A DNA stretch of 64,000 bases from Lepisosteus oculatus (taxonomy: Eukaryota; Chordata; Actinopteri; Semionotiformes; Lepisosteidae). Where the stretch lies: the NCBI RefSeq assembly GCF_040954835.1, contig NC_090704.1, positions 43,218,979-43,282,978 on the forward strand. The letters run 5' to 3'. The notes under the pieces are model-generated. The model ran no database searches and was not told where the DNA came from. It saw only the letters and a program-made list of their open reading frames with translations. This document shows, piece by piece, positions 1 to 13,260 of this stretch. Position 1 is the first letter of the stretch; each line of letters begins with the position of its first letter. The position numbers and the translations under genes were made by a program.

Positions 1-3000
1 GTATCAAGGACAGATGTACTTTGTGTTTAATTGCACAATTACACATTAATTTACTGGGACTTTTAATTTAGTGCAGGAATAGCCCCGATGTTCACTTACT
101 GGCCACCAGATGGAGCCATTAAATAAGTTTTGACTAGTTGGACAGTGTTAAAAATTAAATGTTAAGTTCATATATCTTGAATCTTTATTTTCATTAATCT
201 GTTACAGTTATAATGCATTAAATGCATTGTATACATCACATTGCATTTAATATACATCACTTTATAGGGTTTGTTTGCATGCAGAGCGTGAACTCCTTAA
301 TCTTTCAGTGAATTCACAATGTTTCTACTGTATATCGCATCTTGGACAATGGAAACATTTGGAAACCCCATATTGTTTGAGGTTTGACTGTCCTGTTATT
401 ATTTCACCACTAAGACAGCAGAGTAAAGCTATAATATTTAGTTGGGTTATTTATAAAAGTGAATTAGATTCTGTATCTCATAACTGCCTTCCCCTACTTG
501 CGTGATTGCAAGTATTTCCCTGAAGTACTGTTTCTGTGACAATTTGTTCATAACCTGTAGTACACAGGTCACTAAAGATTTAAAGGACTAGGGGATAATG
601 CAAAGAAGGTTAATCTAGAGGGGTAACTGCTACTTTAACTTTAACCCCTTAACCTTTAAAGGTGCTATATAAAATAAAGTTTATTATTATATTATAACTG
701 TAAGGGGTTTTAATGATTTCTTTCCAGGTGGGTGCATTAGTGACTGTCTATTCTTAAGAGAGTCCAGAATTAGAATAAATATTTGCTATGGCGTCCTGTT
801 CAATGTGTGTCCTGCCTTGTGCTTCCCAAGATAGGCTTTGGACCATCATAACTCTGAATTGGATAAGCAGTCATTTAAAGGGATGGGATGTGACTTTATA
901 TTCGCATGGTATAGAATTAGTAGCATGTGCTTATGAGAACTGTACATTATCTGTTTTTTTAAAGAATGTAGAAAATGCTATAGATCATAGATAATTGTAT
1001 ATGTTGACCTTCTATCTGTTGGCGTCATTAATGTAAAAATCAGGAAACCGCTCTTGCAGTAGTAGGATTGCTTTGGTGTGTTAGATTATAGCAAAACTTG
1101 TAAGTCTAGGATTTCGTGGATTTAGGGAGTCGCTTATGAAACGTTTGCTGTGGTAATACTTTAAGCACTGTGATTTGGTACGTGATTTCATATTCTTTCA
1201 TAGCACAGTATAGTTCAGCTTTATAGCGGTAATTCTAAGCTTTTCCTTGTAAGAGTTAGAACTAGTGAAGAAAGTAGAAAACACAGGTAAACAGCATATT
1301 TAATATTTTGTCTGCAGGTAGTCAACAGAATACTTTGTATGCTTGGATTCACAGTTTGTACTATCTTTTTGAAGATCCTGGCTGCCATTTCAAGTCCTTC
1401 ACTCTCCAGTTTTTCAACTGAGTTGAGCTTCCTTTTTCCATTTCCATTGAGACGAAACTCCCAGCTAGTTTGAGCATTCTTGCAAGTGGATCGTGAGAGA
1501 ACCCCGCATGTGAAGTGGATGGAAATGTAGTAAGTGACTCAGTCTCGAGCCTTGGCCTCTCAGTGACTCATTCCCACACCCTGAATGGGAGAAGGAGGAT
1601 TCCCTTTTGGAAAAGGCCAGGCCATTCCTCAAGAGGAAATTGTTTCCAAATTACATAAAGACATGGACAGAGACTCTTTGACTCTGGCTTGTCCTGTTAT
1701 GAGAAAGCAATTTATCACACTTTTTTTCTCCCCCCCCCCATTGGAAAGGAAATGCCTAAAATGTTCACATAGTATGATATAACCCAGCCTTTTCGAGCCT
1801 CCACCCATGACCGAATTTCCTCCCTCTGTACGTTAAATGTCAGGAGTGGTCCGAGCTGTGACCAGAACGCTAAGTGGTCTCTTCAGTGTGTACAGCTGAG
1901 GAAGCTGAGGTGTAAACAGTGCAGACACTATGATTTATAGGAGCCCCGGAGCCCAGATGGTGTTGGGTGGGGTGGCTGTTTGAGAAGTGTAGAAATAATA
2001 GACTTTATTGGAGCAGGGTGGAGTTCCTCTAGTGCCCGCTGCACTGCCCACACTTAATTGTTACATCTGCCTTCATTTGACAAAGGCTGATGTAGCACAA
2101 TAAGAGGAGAAGACTTATCCTTAAGTGCACTTATCTACGCAAGTTAGTCTGGATTTACATACAACCAGAGTTGTCAAGCTGATAATTTGAACATGTTTAA
2201 AGATCCCACATGAGCTGCACCTCATCTTTAGATCAGATCATCCAAGTTGAATATGTTTTAGCTTGGTGTGTTGTGACTCTCCCTAATGACTTTAAATAAT
2301 TAAATAATAGTTGTAGTGAATAGATTCACAATGATTTATTTTACCAGTTTCAAGCATTTCAGTGCTGCAATGAAAACATCAACAGAGCTATAGCACTGCT
2401 GTACTCCTCCTAGGTTTATGTAAAATACTTTGAATTTAACTACTGTGAATTTGACCTTTAGCCAGTTTTATGTTTATTGAGGTTTGGGGATTCAATCTAT
2501 TGCTAGATGCAAACCACTGCAATTGTAAGCAAACACTTGTCTGTTGCTATTTATTTTTTCCTTAGCTTATTTGTTTAAAGCATAGTGTCAAGAGCTGCTG
2601 TCAGTAAAAAAAAAAGCCACAGCAATGCTGTGTGAAAGTTTACTGTTACCAAATGCCTTGGGAGTGAGCCTGCAGACAGGGCAGAGAATGGGCCTTTCTC
2701 TCTTGAGCACTGACAAGTGCTTTGAGGATTCGTCCCAGGGACTTTGTGTGACTCATCTTAGGTTTCAGGATGGTATCGTTTTTCAATAAAGAGAGAAAGC
2801 ACAAAGATGACTTCAGTATAATGAAACTGCTATTTGACTATAGTGGAGTGAGCTTTCTATCCTGTAAACCCACTCAGAACTAAAGTTATTTCTGCTGAGG
2901 GCAAAACATTGATTATGGATGGAATTAGTACAAGGTGATTAACTTTAGAAGTAATACACAGTTAGAGGTCAGTGTAATGCTGTTAGAAACATTGCATGTG

Positions 3001-5574
3001 TTCCACCTTTGGAGAGTAGGGTGTGCCATTGTCATGTCTTTTTGCTATTGAGTGATGTTTTCTTTTCCAAAGAAGCATTCCCAGAAATGTGCTCATACCT
3101 CATCTAAAGCACTGCCTTTACATTTGTCATACATTCCATGAGCATAAAAATAGATGTTGGACACAAACACAATATGCAGAAAAGACAAATGAAGATCATA
3201 AATTGGTCTGTGTACTTAAAACTCTCACGGGGATCTGCTGACATTTTTTCCTGGAATGTTGGCTCAAGGAATGGACTCACTAGCAAAAACTTCATGAGGT
3301 GTGGCTCCCGATTCATGAACATTTGTGAAATCAAATGTATTTACTCGGTTATACCTTTTTGCTTCTTCCAACATGTAGACATGAAATTGTACACCTTGGC
3401 TGCATGACTAGTGTTGAAGCCAAATTTGCTCAGTAAAAATTATGAGAAACTTTCACTATGACACAGTTAGTACAAAATATATACAGTAATGTGTGCTACA
3501 CATGTGAGAACTCTTTAACTGAAATCTCAAGCGTGCAGTGCACTCTTAAACCACAAGATGGGGCTCCCGGACCTCGATGAACTTCAAAGTGTTGGCCAAA
3601 GGCCTTCCCGCCAATCTGAGGAGGGGGTTGGTGCTCGGGCTGAGAAGAACTGAGGCAATCTGGAAAGCATTAACGAAGCTTGCCAGTTTGAAATCCATGT
3701 ACAACCGGAGCTGGGGGGGGATTCAGTGAGTAAGTCCGGGGTAGTGGAGGGGGCGGAGGGGTTGGGGCTTAGCGTGAGCAGAATGTGTATCTGGGGAGGT
3801 GTGCCCCCCCCACCCCAGTGCACGCACACACCTTCCTCCCATCCGTGGAGCACAATCTGAAACCATAAATCATCACAGGAAGAATTTGGCAAAAAAAAAA
3901 GAGGCTGATTTCTAAAATGGTGCCAGCTTGAACCTGCCGCATTCATGATTTGTCTTGGATGTTTGACCACCTCTCACAACCACACAAGAATGAAGACAGT
4001 GGCTCCATACAGTTTTTAAAAGATGTTATTGTTGTAGCTTCCAGTAGTTTGTCGTCTTTTCAAATGCAAGCTGTGCTTTCAGTTGTTCTGTTGCCCAGAG
4101 GGAACTTCTTCACCCTTCTCTGCAAAGAAATCCATTTATGAACACATGAACAATGCAAATCCTTTACCTGGGACTAGAATTAGTGATTAGAAAAGAACTG
4201 TGCAGATAAATGAGCATATGGATGCCTATTACAGAGCTAATGCACCGGTAAAACGATCAGTCCTGTGGGGGTTACAAGCTTGATGTGTGTGGTGAAATAG
4301 AGAGTGGAGGCACATGGCGCAACACTTTGTCTTATTTATACAAAGTGCCAGTTCTTTGTGAACAGGACTTGGTGGTTTCTGTGTTTGGAAAGTCACAGTT
4401 ACCTCATGTGTGTGCAGTTGATACTGCTTTTTGTCCTTGAGAAAAGCTTGAGAATGGCTTTTATATGGCTACAGATGTAGAGGCAGGGCCAGTGGGATAA
4501 AAGCCAGACAAGTGGCCGATACATGACTGGAGAATGGTTTCATTCCTGATTTTCCGGGTATTATGCAATTAAATGCAAGGCAGTGTTAGGGTCCTTCCTA
4601 ATCCATGCATATTTCATTCATGATCTTTACAACTTTGTTTATTCACGTGTGGCCGGAATGACAGAAGTCTGCTAGCAGTTCTGATCAGACCACAGATGAT
4701 TTCTTAAATCTAATACAAATGCCAGGTCCTCAGCATAGGTGAAGTTAACGCTTCATTTTTTCACAGTTTCAACTATTGTAACTATTAATTTTTTCACTGC
4801 CTTTGATTTCTGTCATAAATTAGTGATCCAGTTAACATTTCCATGTGTCAAATCCAGAAGAAATTCTCATGAGGTGCTTTCACAGTCGCTCTCAATTGCA
4901 TTACTTAAGAATGCCTATAAATAGTTTTTTTTCTCTTATTTGTTTAGTTGGGTTACTATGTGTACTCAGTGCTTGCATATTCAGAGATATGGTATTTTTC
5001 TATTAATTTGTAAAAGATTGCGCAAAATTCAAAGCTGTCATTTTGTGTGAAAACACTCCCAACACAACTGAGATTCTCCCTTCTGATGCAGCATAGAAAA
5101 ATGAAGCTGCAGTGAACTTCTGTTCTTTTTTTTGGGGGGGGTCAGGCTCTGCTTGTTCTCCAGCAGGCGGGGGCGCTTGAAGGAGCCCGTGTGGGAGTCA
5201 CCCTGCTGAGGTAATGAGTCCTGACAGAGAGCACCGGCTGTGGTGGAGTGGTTAAGCAAGGGCACAGCACCTGCTGCAGCTGGGGCTGAATAGTGTTTGC
5301 ACAGCATTGTCAACATTGTGGGCACCTCTTCATGGATCGACTCGTTACAGTGCTTCTAAACAAAATGCTTCAGTATTTAAGCTGGTTTTTGTTCTAAGCT
5401 GGTTTTTGTAAACTTATGCAGACTGGCACTGCAAAGTGCATACGTTTCAGAATGTTTCTCACGTCTGTCAAATTCCTATCTCATTTCAGTGAACATGCAG
5501 ACTTAAATTGTCTCAATATGGGTGTAGTGTGATTTCAATGTGAAATACAAAATGCTGAAACGCTCCCATTCAAA
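1..5574. other. No gene seen
   Basis: AT-rich, apparently non-coding DNA. The longest open frame (128 codons, minus strand, 3584-3970) lies in a G/C-run-rich patch (G8 near 3713, C8 near 3804) and its translation is low-complexity. Only the short repeat copy at 652-681 was recognised. Confidence 0.5.
652..681 (-). repeat. Exact inverted copy of the start of the 7.7 kb repeat
   Basis: These 30 bases are the perfect reverse complement of 7681-7710. The neighbouring sequence 600-650 is not clearly related, so this looks like a short truncated copy of the same dispersed element. Confidence 0.6.
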
Positions 5575-5945
5575 TGATCCATCCACCTGTTTTCTAGCTG
5601 CTTTATACAATACACAGGGTCTTGGGGGAGCCGAAACCTATTCCAACAAGCAATGGGCACAGGGTGGGGTTCACCCTGATCAGGATACCAGTCCGCTGCA
5701 GGGCAGACACATACACAAGCGCAGACATGCACACGCTCACAGCAGGGCCTGTTTTGCCACAAGCTAATTAACCTGCCCGTCTCAGACGGTCTGCGGACTG
5801 CGGGAGGGAAGCGGAGCACGCAGAGAAAACCCACACGAACGCGGTGAGAATGAATGACCTCTGCGTAGATCGTACCCCAGGTCCAGAATTCAAACTGTTG
5901 TCCAGCACTGAGAAGCAGCAACGCAAACCACTGTGCTGTCCCCAT
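5575..5945 (-). repeat. tRNA-derived SINE, near full length
   Basis: On the minus strand it begins GACAGCACAGTGGTT and runs through the motif order of a widespread fish SINE: the 'GTGGGTTTTCTCTGCGTGCTC' region shortened here, 'CGCAGTCCGCAGAC', 'GTTAATTAG', then the 'ACTGGTATCCTGATCAGGGT' region and a GGATGGATCA tail. It overlaps several long spurious open frames. Confidence 0.8.
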
Positions 5946-6404
5946 TTCAGTGCCGGCAGTGTGTGTTTTTCATTTCCCAGCAAAATAAAAAGTAGTAACA
6001 ATGAGAAATTACAAAAGGATGAAAAGTTAAGATTAAGAATTAAAGTTTTTTAATGTTCATATGTCATAATAAATTATCCATAAAGATACAGAAAGAGATG
6101 TTTGCCCCCAAAGAATGATTTTTTTAAATATAGACATCATGCTCCTAAAAAGCCTGAACTCCTTGGGGTTTTCTGAGTTAAAGGAATTTGCAAATTGTAA
6201 TTATTCATAATGCCAGTGCAGTCAGAGAGCCATAGGCGGTGCAGACTGTGGGTCAGTTTGATAAGGCAATGAAAAGCTATGGTTGTTTGGAGGAGAGTGT
6301 GGCGCAAACATGGGAGCAGAGCAAATTCCTGTGGTAAACCTCTTCTTGAGCACAGCCATAGCAGGAGTGACCTATCGTAAGCCGTTTTATTGACAGATCT
6401 CGGA

Positions 6405-6680
6405 TTTGCCCTCCGCCTCCTCTCCGAAGGGGGTGGGCCGCCCCCGCGCTTCTGTTTCTGATTGTCATGTGGCGGGACGGGCAGGAAGGGGGCGGAGCGT
6501 GGCGCTGTACGTGCTGCGGAGGGGGCCCCAGTATGGTCGATCCTGCATTCTTGAACTTGTCTCCCAGGCCCCAGCTCCTGCCAAGCCAGCTGCCTCCTGG
6601 GAAATGTCCCTCTCCACAGCTGTGGGGAATTCTGCAGCCTTCTCCTCCATCCCTGCGCTCGCTGCATCAAAGGCAGGCAA
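6405..6680. promoter_or_regulatory. CpG-rich patch, possible promoter or enhancer
   Basis: About 14 CpG dinucleotides occur in roughly 145 bases (6400-6545), with GC boxes such as GGGGGCGGAG. The flanks are AT-rich with very few CpG. The long overlapping open frames here are a by-product of high GC. No recognisable exon or protein is attached to it. Confidence 0.3.
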
Positions 6681-7765
6681 CTTTAGGTTACAGATAAAAT
6701 GAAGCTTTTCTGCCAATCTTACTCTTTTCCTTGCTCGTAGCTTAGTGAGCCAAAGAGCTAAAATAGCTGTTACTTAGGGGATGCCGGTATCACTGGGCAC
6801 TTTGCATGTGGGACATCACCCTTTGTGTTTGGAAGTGCTTCCTGCTCTCAGTTCTCTGTTCACTTTCTGTAAATTTCCAGTTGTCACTGGGATCCTGAAA
6901 CATTCTGTTGGTTTAAGCTTTCCAGCACTATTCAAGATTTCAATTACTCGCGTCAGCCAACAGGAAAACATTTCAGCTTAGTTTGACTCTTTCTACTTTA
7001 CAAGATCAACACAGTGCTACAGTAGGAGATCCAACCCTTTAAGAGCAGGATCTGGTCATGCTTTTTATTGAAATACATCAGGTTGGACCTCATTTCACGC
7101 TATTTGTGTGATTCAGTTCTACACCTTGAATTATAACAAACATGTCTAATTCAGTCTGTTGTTTACCTACTGATCCAAAGACACAATCATGCCATTACTA
7201 GGGGGGTATAGTAAATAATTGGCAATTCTACATTTCTGACAGGAGTGAAGCAATTTAAATATATAAAGTCTTGAGGTTTTAAGTGAACTAATTACAGTAG
7301 AGAATTAACCCTACCATCTTGAATCTTGCATTACAAATTAAATAACTTTTAGTATCTAATGAAAGCAAAAAAAAAAGTTTAAATGTTATCTCCCATTATA
7401 CACAAAGAGCTCTCTGTTTATTCCCTATAAAAACAAGCTGCAACAATGAAGCTTTTAAAAAGCACTTGGCAGTGATGGCACACTTTAGTAGAGCTTTAGT
7501 AGCACTATTCTCAATTATGATCCACCAACCAGCTAGGACTAAAAGCTTTGATACAGCAGCTGGTAATCTTATTCCCTGGAAAATGCTGATTAATAACCTT
7601 AGTCTGGTCATGTATAACCAAGGCTTGTATTTGCTCTTAATTTGAATTACATTTAGGGTTAAAATTCAACTCCTTTATTCAACTTTATTTTATATAGCAC
7701 CTTTAAAGGTGGCTTCTCAAAGCGCTTTACAGAATGACAACAACTATTAAATAATAAAGACAACA

Positions 7766-7800
7766 CAATTACAATTACAATTACAATTACAATTACAATT
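7766..7800 (+). repeat. (CAATTA)n hexanucleotide microsatellite
   Basis: Almost six perfect units, inside the dispersed repeat at 7.7 kb. Confidence 0.95.
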
Positions 7801-8033
7801 TACACAGTAAAGGCTCTTCTAAAGAAGAAGGTTTGAGTCTGGATTTGAAGGAGTTTAGAGAAGGTGACTCTCTGATATCCTTGGGGAGAGAGTTCCAGAG
7901 CTTGGGGGCATAACAGGAGAAGGCCCTGTCACCCATAGAGTGTAGACGGGATTGGGGGACAGTTAGGAGAGCAGAATTAGAAGAGCAAAAGTTGCAAGGT
8001 GGGAAGTAGGGCGATAATAGTTCAGACCGGTAC

Positions 8034-8052
8034 TGATGATGATGATGATGAT
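8034..8052 (+). repeat. (TGA)6 microsatellite
   Basis: Perfect trinucleotide run that marks the end of the dispersed repeat at 7.7 kb. Confidence 0.9.
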
Positions 8053-10489
8053 AATAAATAATGAAACTCCACTTGAAAGTAGGAATATGAGAAGTTGGTC
8101 CCCAATCCCACCTAGCAGCAAAAAAGCAAAATGTTTGTGTGGCACAAATATAGCTGGACAGGTAAGATGGATAATGTTTTACACATTCTGGTTTTGAAAT
8201 ATTTTCTGATCATGACATTGTATTTTATTTAAAATATTTTTAACTCTAAGTTTAAGTGGTGTGGATGAATCTGATCATGATTTTATGGAATGTTTCTCCT
8301 ATTCTGTCCCTGCATTCTGCATACTGAAATTATTATTTTGGGAACATCAGGGAAAATAATATCCAGTATCTGATGTGATATCTCAGAATAATTGTTTGAG
8401 GTAAATAGTTTCCCTGCCTTTTTAAAAACAAACTGTACAAGAACGCCCTGTCACAGCTGTGTCAATTGAGACTAGCAGGCAGCTGGCTTCAGAATCAAGA
8501 CATGTCTCTACTCCATCTCTGTGTAAGAGATGTCCTTCCTTCTGAAAAGCACATTTGCACAGGACTTGTGGCACGAGCCTGCATACAGGCCTCCCACTGG
8601 CTAATCTGAAGTGACAGAGGGAGCCCACGTTCTGCAGGAAGCTTGCTGAGGTGGGCTTTACTGGCCAGAAAGATAACACAGTTGCCTGCAACTTACCATC
8701 TCAAATCCTGGTTAGGAGATCATTTGGATGTCATCCAGATATGACCCTTTTCCTTCGCATACCGTTACATGGCTGAGGGGATGTATACATCTGTGTGTAT
8801 GCAAGAATGAAGGCCAGATTTTTTTTAAAGTAAGCTTTAAGCTTGCGATGGGTAAATCTCTACTTTGGTCCTGCTGGGATACAATTATGATCACTTGCAC
8901 GATCGGACCACACACAGTGTCAGTCCCTAGACAGTGGTGGGCTTTGCTACACCAAGACTAGGAGAGTTCCACACCGTCTACGGAGTGGGAGGAGAAGAGG
9001 GAAGGAGGTGATGTCACCTTCTGTATGTCATAATGGGTAATGTTGCTTTTTATTTGGAAGAGGGATGGGTTCATAAGAGGAGCTAATCCTTGTGAACACA
9101 GTATTGCACGGCATGCCTGTTGTTAGACATAACATCTCACACCTTCAAAGTAACTGTAATGTGAAAATCAAGAGCTGTTTTTTGAAAATCAATGCAAAAT
9201 ACAAGGAGAATGAAAGTTGTTCTTGTTCCCAGAGAATGTGTAAGGGTGCAGGCGACTGACCTGGCATTTGTGCACTTCAGATCCTGTTGGGATGTTAACA
9301 CGACTTTGAAATCCAAGGAATTCACTCCTTAGCCCCGACCTGCAAACTGTGACCACTCTTCACTAAAATACCCAATGGCAAGCAGCTATTTCTGCTCATG
9401 GAAAAATGACTCTGCTGTGGAATCCAGGCATCACACCAGATGTCAGAGGGCAGCCCTGGAGGTTTGGAGAGTGAGCAAAGTGCTGGATAATCAATGACAG
9501 GAATGCAGCAGTTCCCTGTGGTATGGCTCTAGTGTAGAGGAGGGTACACCACAGGTATATTTCAATCCCATTTGCTTCAAGTTCTTAAATCATACTTTTG
9601 ACAAGGAACATTATTACACCGGTGAATTTGTGAAGTTAAAATGACAACAGGAATTTTCTTCAAATAGAACTTAATATGAGATGATTGTGATGATTGTTGT
9701 TATATTTAGTAGTGGAAGTAGCAGTAGTATCATCCTTTTCAGGTAACGTAATGGGATTTGATGTTCATTTTTTACATATTTGTCATTTTTATTGAAAAAC
9801 TGTAGCAGGTTTTAAGGGTGTGTTCTCAGGACCATGTGTCAGCATTTCTGTTAAGTCAATCAATGCTAGAAGTCAATTTGTAAAACAAGGCCAGCAAACT
9901 ACTTAAGCTTTTAGTCCCTCTGTGCAAATGGTACTGATTGCATCCTACAGGTTTCAGCATGCTAAATTATTTCTCAGGCATGGAATAGAGGGGGGTTTAA
10001 ACTCCGATTCTCAATTTGTAACAATTTGCTCTGTGTTGGGGATATTAGCTTGAATCTTACTGAGCAACATTCTTTGTTTTAAGCTCTGTGCAGCTATTTC
10101 CTCTTGTTAATAGAATGAGCCTGGCTTTGTTCATTTTGTTGGGTTTGACTCAAACACTCATCAGGTTTCCATCTGCCAGAATAGGGCTGGCTACATCATC
10201 TGCTTGGACTGGGATTACTGGGAGTGTTGCATATGACTGCATGAAGATCCTATTTAGAGCCTCCGGTTCTGGCTGTAGAAGATTTTCATTCTACATAGAA
10301 GACAGAAAACTTGTGAAAAGTTTCTGACTGAATCACTGTTAATTTATTTTAGCAGAACATTGTTTACTGTGGGTTGTGGATTTGGATTTGACACATAAAA
10401 ACAAGATTGCTTGCAGTTTATTATCATTAGTATTATTAATTAAAAAGTATGACACTTTTATTATTGTTCGACATCTGCTCTCATGTAAG

Positions 10490-10700
10490 GTCTCTCACTC
10501 TGGTCCTGGAGAGCCCCAGTCCAATAGGTTTTATACAGTAAGTGATCATTAAATCATCAATGTCTAAAGGTATGGAACTTATGGTTAATTAGTTAATGAT
10601 TTATTAAATCATTTGGGAAAAAAAGTACTAACAAGAAACACAGAAGCCGAGGTTACTGAAAGTCTGCACTGAAAAGCAGAACGAAAGAAGAAACGATCTA
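10490..10700 (+). repeat. Dispersed repeat, 'CTGGTCCTGGAGAGCC' type
   Basis: GGTCCTGGAGAGCCCCAGTC and AATAGGTTTTATAC start the element, and a GCACTGAAAAGCAGAACG end is similar to the stretch at 60185-60350. Part of a low-similarity set of three in the window. Confidence 0.45.
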
Positions 10701-13094
10701 GCTGCAGACTCTTCAGGTGGTGTGCCTACTGATTAGTAATTTATTGAAATGTCTTCACTCTTTAGAATCAGGTGATCCGGATTCAAGGCAATCAAGGGTT
10801 GCCTTGATCTAGGGCAACTTACAATATTATACAGTTATTTACTAAGGTCATGGAACACAAATTTCATAATTGGAATCAAAACAATTAATTACAGCACATT
10901 AGAATATTCTAATTCACACCACCTAATACATGTGCAGTGGAACTACAGTACAGGATTTAAATGCATCTGTGATGAAACGTTGCTCAATTGTGCCTGAACA
11001 AGTAGAGTTCTGAGATCATGACAAAGGACAGTGCAGCCCTGACAGCTGCCTGTACCTGGCTCCACCTCAGATGAAGCAGACCCTGGTCACCGGACCCTAA
11101 GAAGGGGAGGAGCAGAAAGGATCAGAGGGGCTGGAGGCAGAAACAGGAGACTGAAAGAAGAGTGGGGGCAGAGAGATGATGGAGTGGTGGGGCTGTAGTG
11201 TATAGCAACCTGACCAGAGAGAGTGATTTCAAATCCCAGGTCTCCTACCCTTGGGCAAGGTATTTACCCTAGATTATACAGTATTGTGCAAACAGGAAGT
11301 TGTATATTTGAAAATAAAGCTAATTATAGATGGATCGGATTAAAGCCAATCAATCATAATGAGGAAGCTTGAACAAGAATCGTTAACTCAATCCAAGGAG
11401 ATATGGGCAGCCTGTTATTCCTTGTCTATGTGGACAGGTTTCTTTATATTCCTTGTCATTTAATGGCTCGCTCTTTGGTTTTGAGCAGTGGACAAATTGA
11501 GCATGACAGACAAAATTGTCATGCCCAGTTTTCCTTCCTGATATTCTGTTATTGTATGACGAGGGAAGAAAACCAGCTTTCCCTCATATTCTGTAGCAAC
11601 GGCGCAATGACCTAATCTGCTAAACAGAACTTCAGGGCTGCCAAGTCTTCAGAACGAGGAGGTGCTAACTTGCTTTCTTAAGCACCTGTGTGGCAGGGGA
11701 GAGCTTGGGTCAGCGCGCAAACAGCCTCCAGTCGGAGAACGCAGAGTCATTTCCTGAGACCCTGTACAATGTCTTCTTGTCTTCGAGGCGTCGTTCATCC
11801 CATGTGTGATGGGGAGGGGCTGAGTCGAGCTGGCAGGGGGAATGTTTGCTCATGTGGGCGTTATTTTCATTGGTTTGACATTCAGAGGAAAAAAGAAAAC
11901 TTACACATTCAGAGAGGAATTCAGAAAACAGACCATATGCCTAAATGGAGATGGACAAAATGTAATTTTGTGTGTGTTACAAGATAGATCTTTCTAAACT
12001 GTGTGGTAATGTTGTGACTAGCATTTGTTCATGCTTTTTACTGCTCACTACTTGATGAAACTTGACAATATTGTACAGCTGAACTGTGCTGGAGTGAGAA
12101 TAAAATGACAAGTAGGGTGTGGCCTGTTAAAACAGTCTGGCTTTACAAGTTCCCTATTAAAAGAGCTTGTGGGCAATAAAAATGCTATTTCTAAGTGTTG
12201 AAAATATATTGTGAATATTCTATATCTGTGTGGAGATTTTATTGAGAAAAGGGGTGTTACAAGCTATTATAAAATACTTTTGTGTTCAGTCACTGGTAAT
12301 ATATAATATTATATACAAAGATCAACAGATCATAGTAAGTGTTTTTTTGTATTTATTATGTGGATCAAGAGGGATAATATAGAGCATAATAAATGACTGT
12401 GATCGCAATTAGAACTCCATTTAATAATTCCATACACAGAGTCTCCACTGGAAACTGGTGCTTTTACAGAATACGCACTCAGATTCAAGACAGGCTTTAA
12501 AATAAGACAGTCAATCAATAAGTAAGTGACAGCACAGCCAGGTGGTAAAAATAGCCTCCTGTAACACAGGATTTACAGTAATTTCCAAATATTGCTTTTG
12601 AATCAGCATCATGCCTTTAAAAATGACTGAGTAAAACTGACAAGTTTTAATAGTCAATCTGTGTTCAAACTCAGCATTGTGCTTGGACTGATTTAATATA
12701 AGAATGACACTCTGGAACCCTGAATATGCATGTATGCAGTATTATGCATAGTTACAGGTTCGAAAGTTAATGGCATTCAATTGCTGGTAGTTAATTTAAT
12801 AGTAATAAATGCGGAGAAGAAGTGCAATTTGAATAGTGAGCTTTATGGGGGTAACCCACCAGGCTATGGAGAATGACACTCCGTCTAGAAGGATAGAGCA
12901 ATTGGAACACTTCCCTTTCAATGAAGGGTGAGCCAGGAAGCTAATGAAAGGGCGAGGATGGGGTGATAGAAGGGCTATGAATAAGAAATGTGTGTGAACA
13001 CGTGAGCAGGAAGTGTGATACTAATACTGTAGGTTGGCAGGTGGAAGAGGATGAGTGTAGGGGTTGGCCTCCTCCTAAACGTCTGCTTAAAATT

Positions 13095-13260
13095 CTGTTT
13101 TCTAGATTCAGTAACTGAACACGCACAAACCTGTTTTTAAAAAGTTAAAAATAAGGTTTTCATTCCAACTCGGCTCTGAATGACTAATACGTTTGTTAGT
13201 TGCTTAATGGGACCAATTTAACTGCTTCTCCTAGCTCTTTGCATGCTGGTGTTTTGAAGA
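13095..13260 (-). repeat. Dispersed repeat fragment, same set as 10.5 and 60.2 kb
   Basis: On the minus strand, AGCAGTTAAATTGG, then GAGCCGAGTTGGAATGAAAA resembles the 60.2 kb copy (AAAGCAGTTAGGAGCTCTGC, then GGGATGAAAAGCAG). Similarity is partial. Confidence 0.35.

Larger units (their letters stand above)
7665..8060 (+). repeat. Dispersed fish repeat with internal microsatellites
   Basis: The motif TTTATATAGCACCTTT followed by TTCTCAAAGCGCTTTACAG is a common start of a dispersed repeat in fish. It continues with GGAGAGAGTTCCAGAGC and AAGGCCCTGTCACCCATAG. It holds (CAATTA)n at 7766-7800 and ends in (TGA)n at 8034-8052. Thirty bases (7681-7710) recur exactly, inverted, at 652-681. The family name is not known to me. 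Confidence 0.65.

Noticed and set aside
5535..5945. 136-codon minus-strand open frame
   Set aside because: It lies entirely inside a SINE.
6137..6670. 177-codon minus-strand open frame
   Set aside because: Several frames on both strands are open here because the stretch is GC-rich. The translation has no domain, and no splice or start context supports it.
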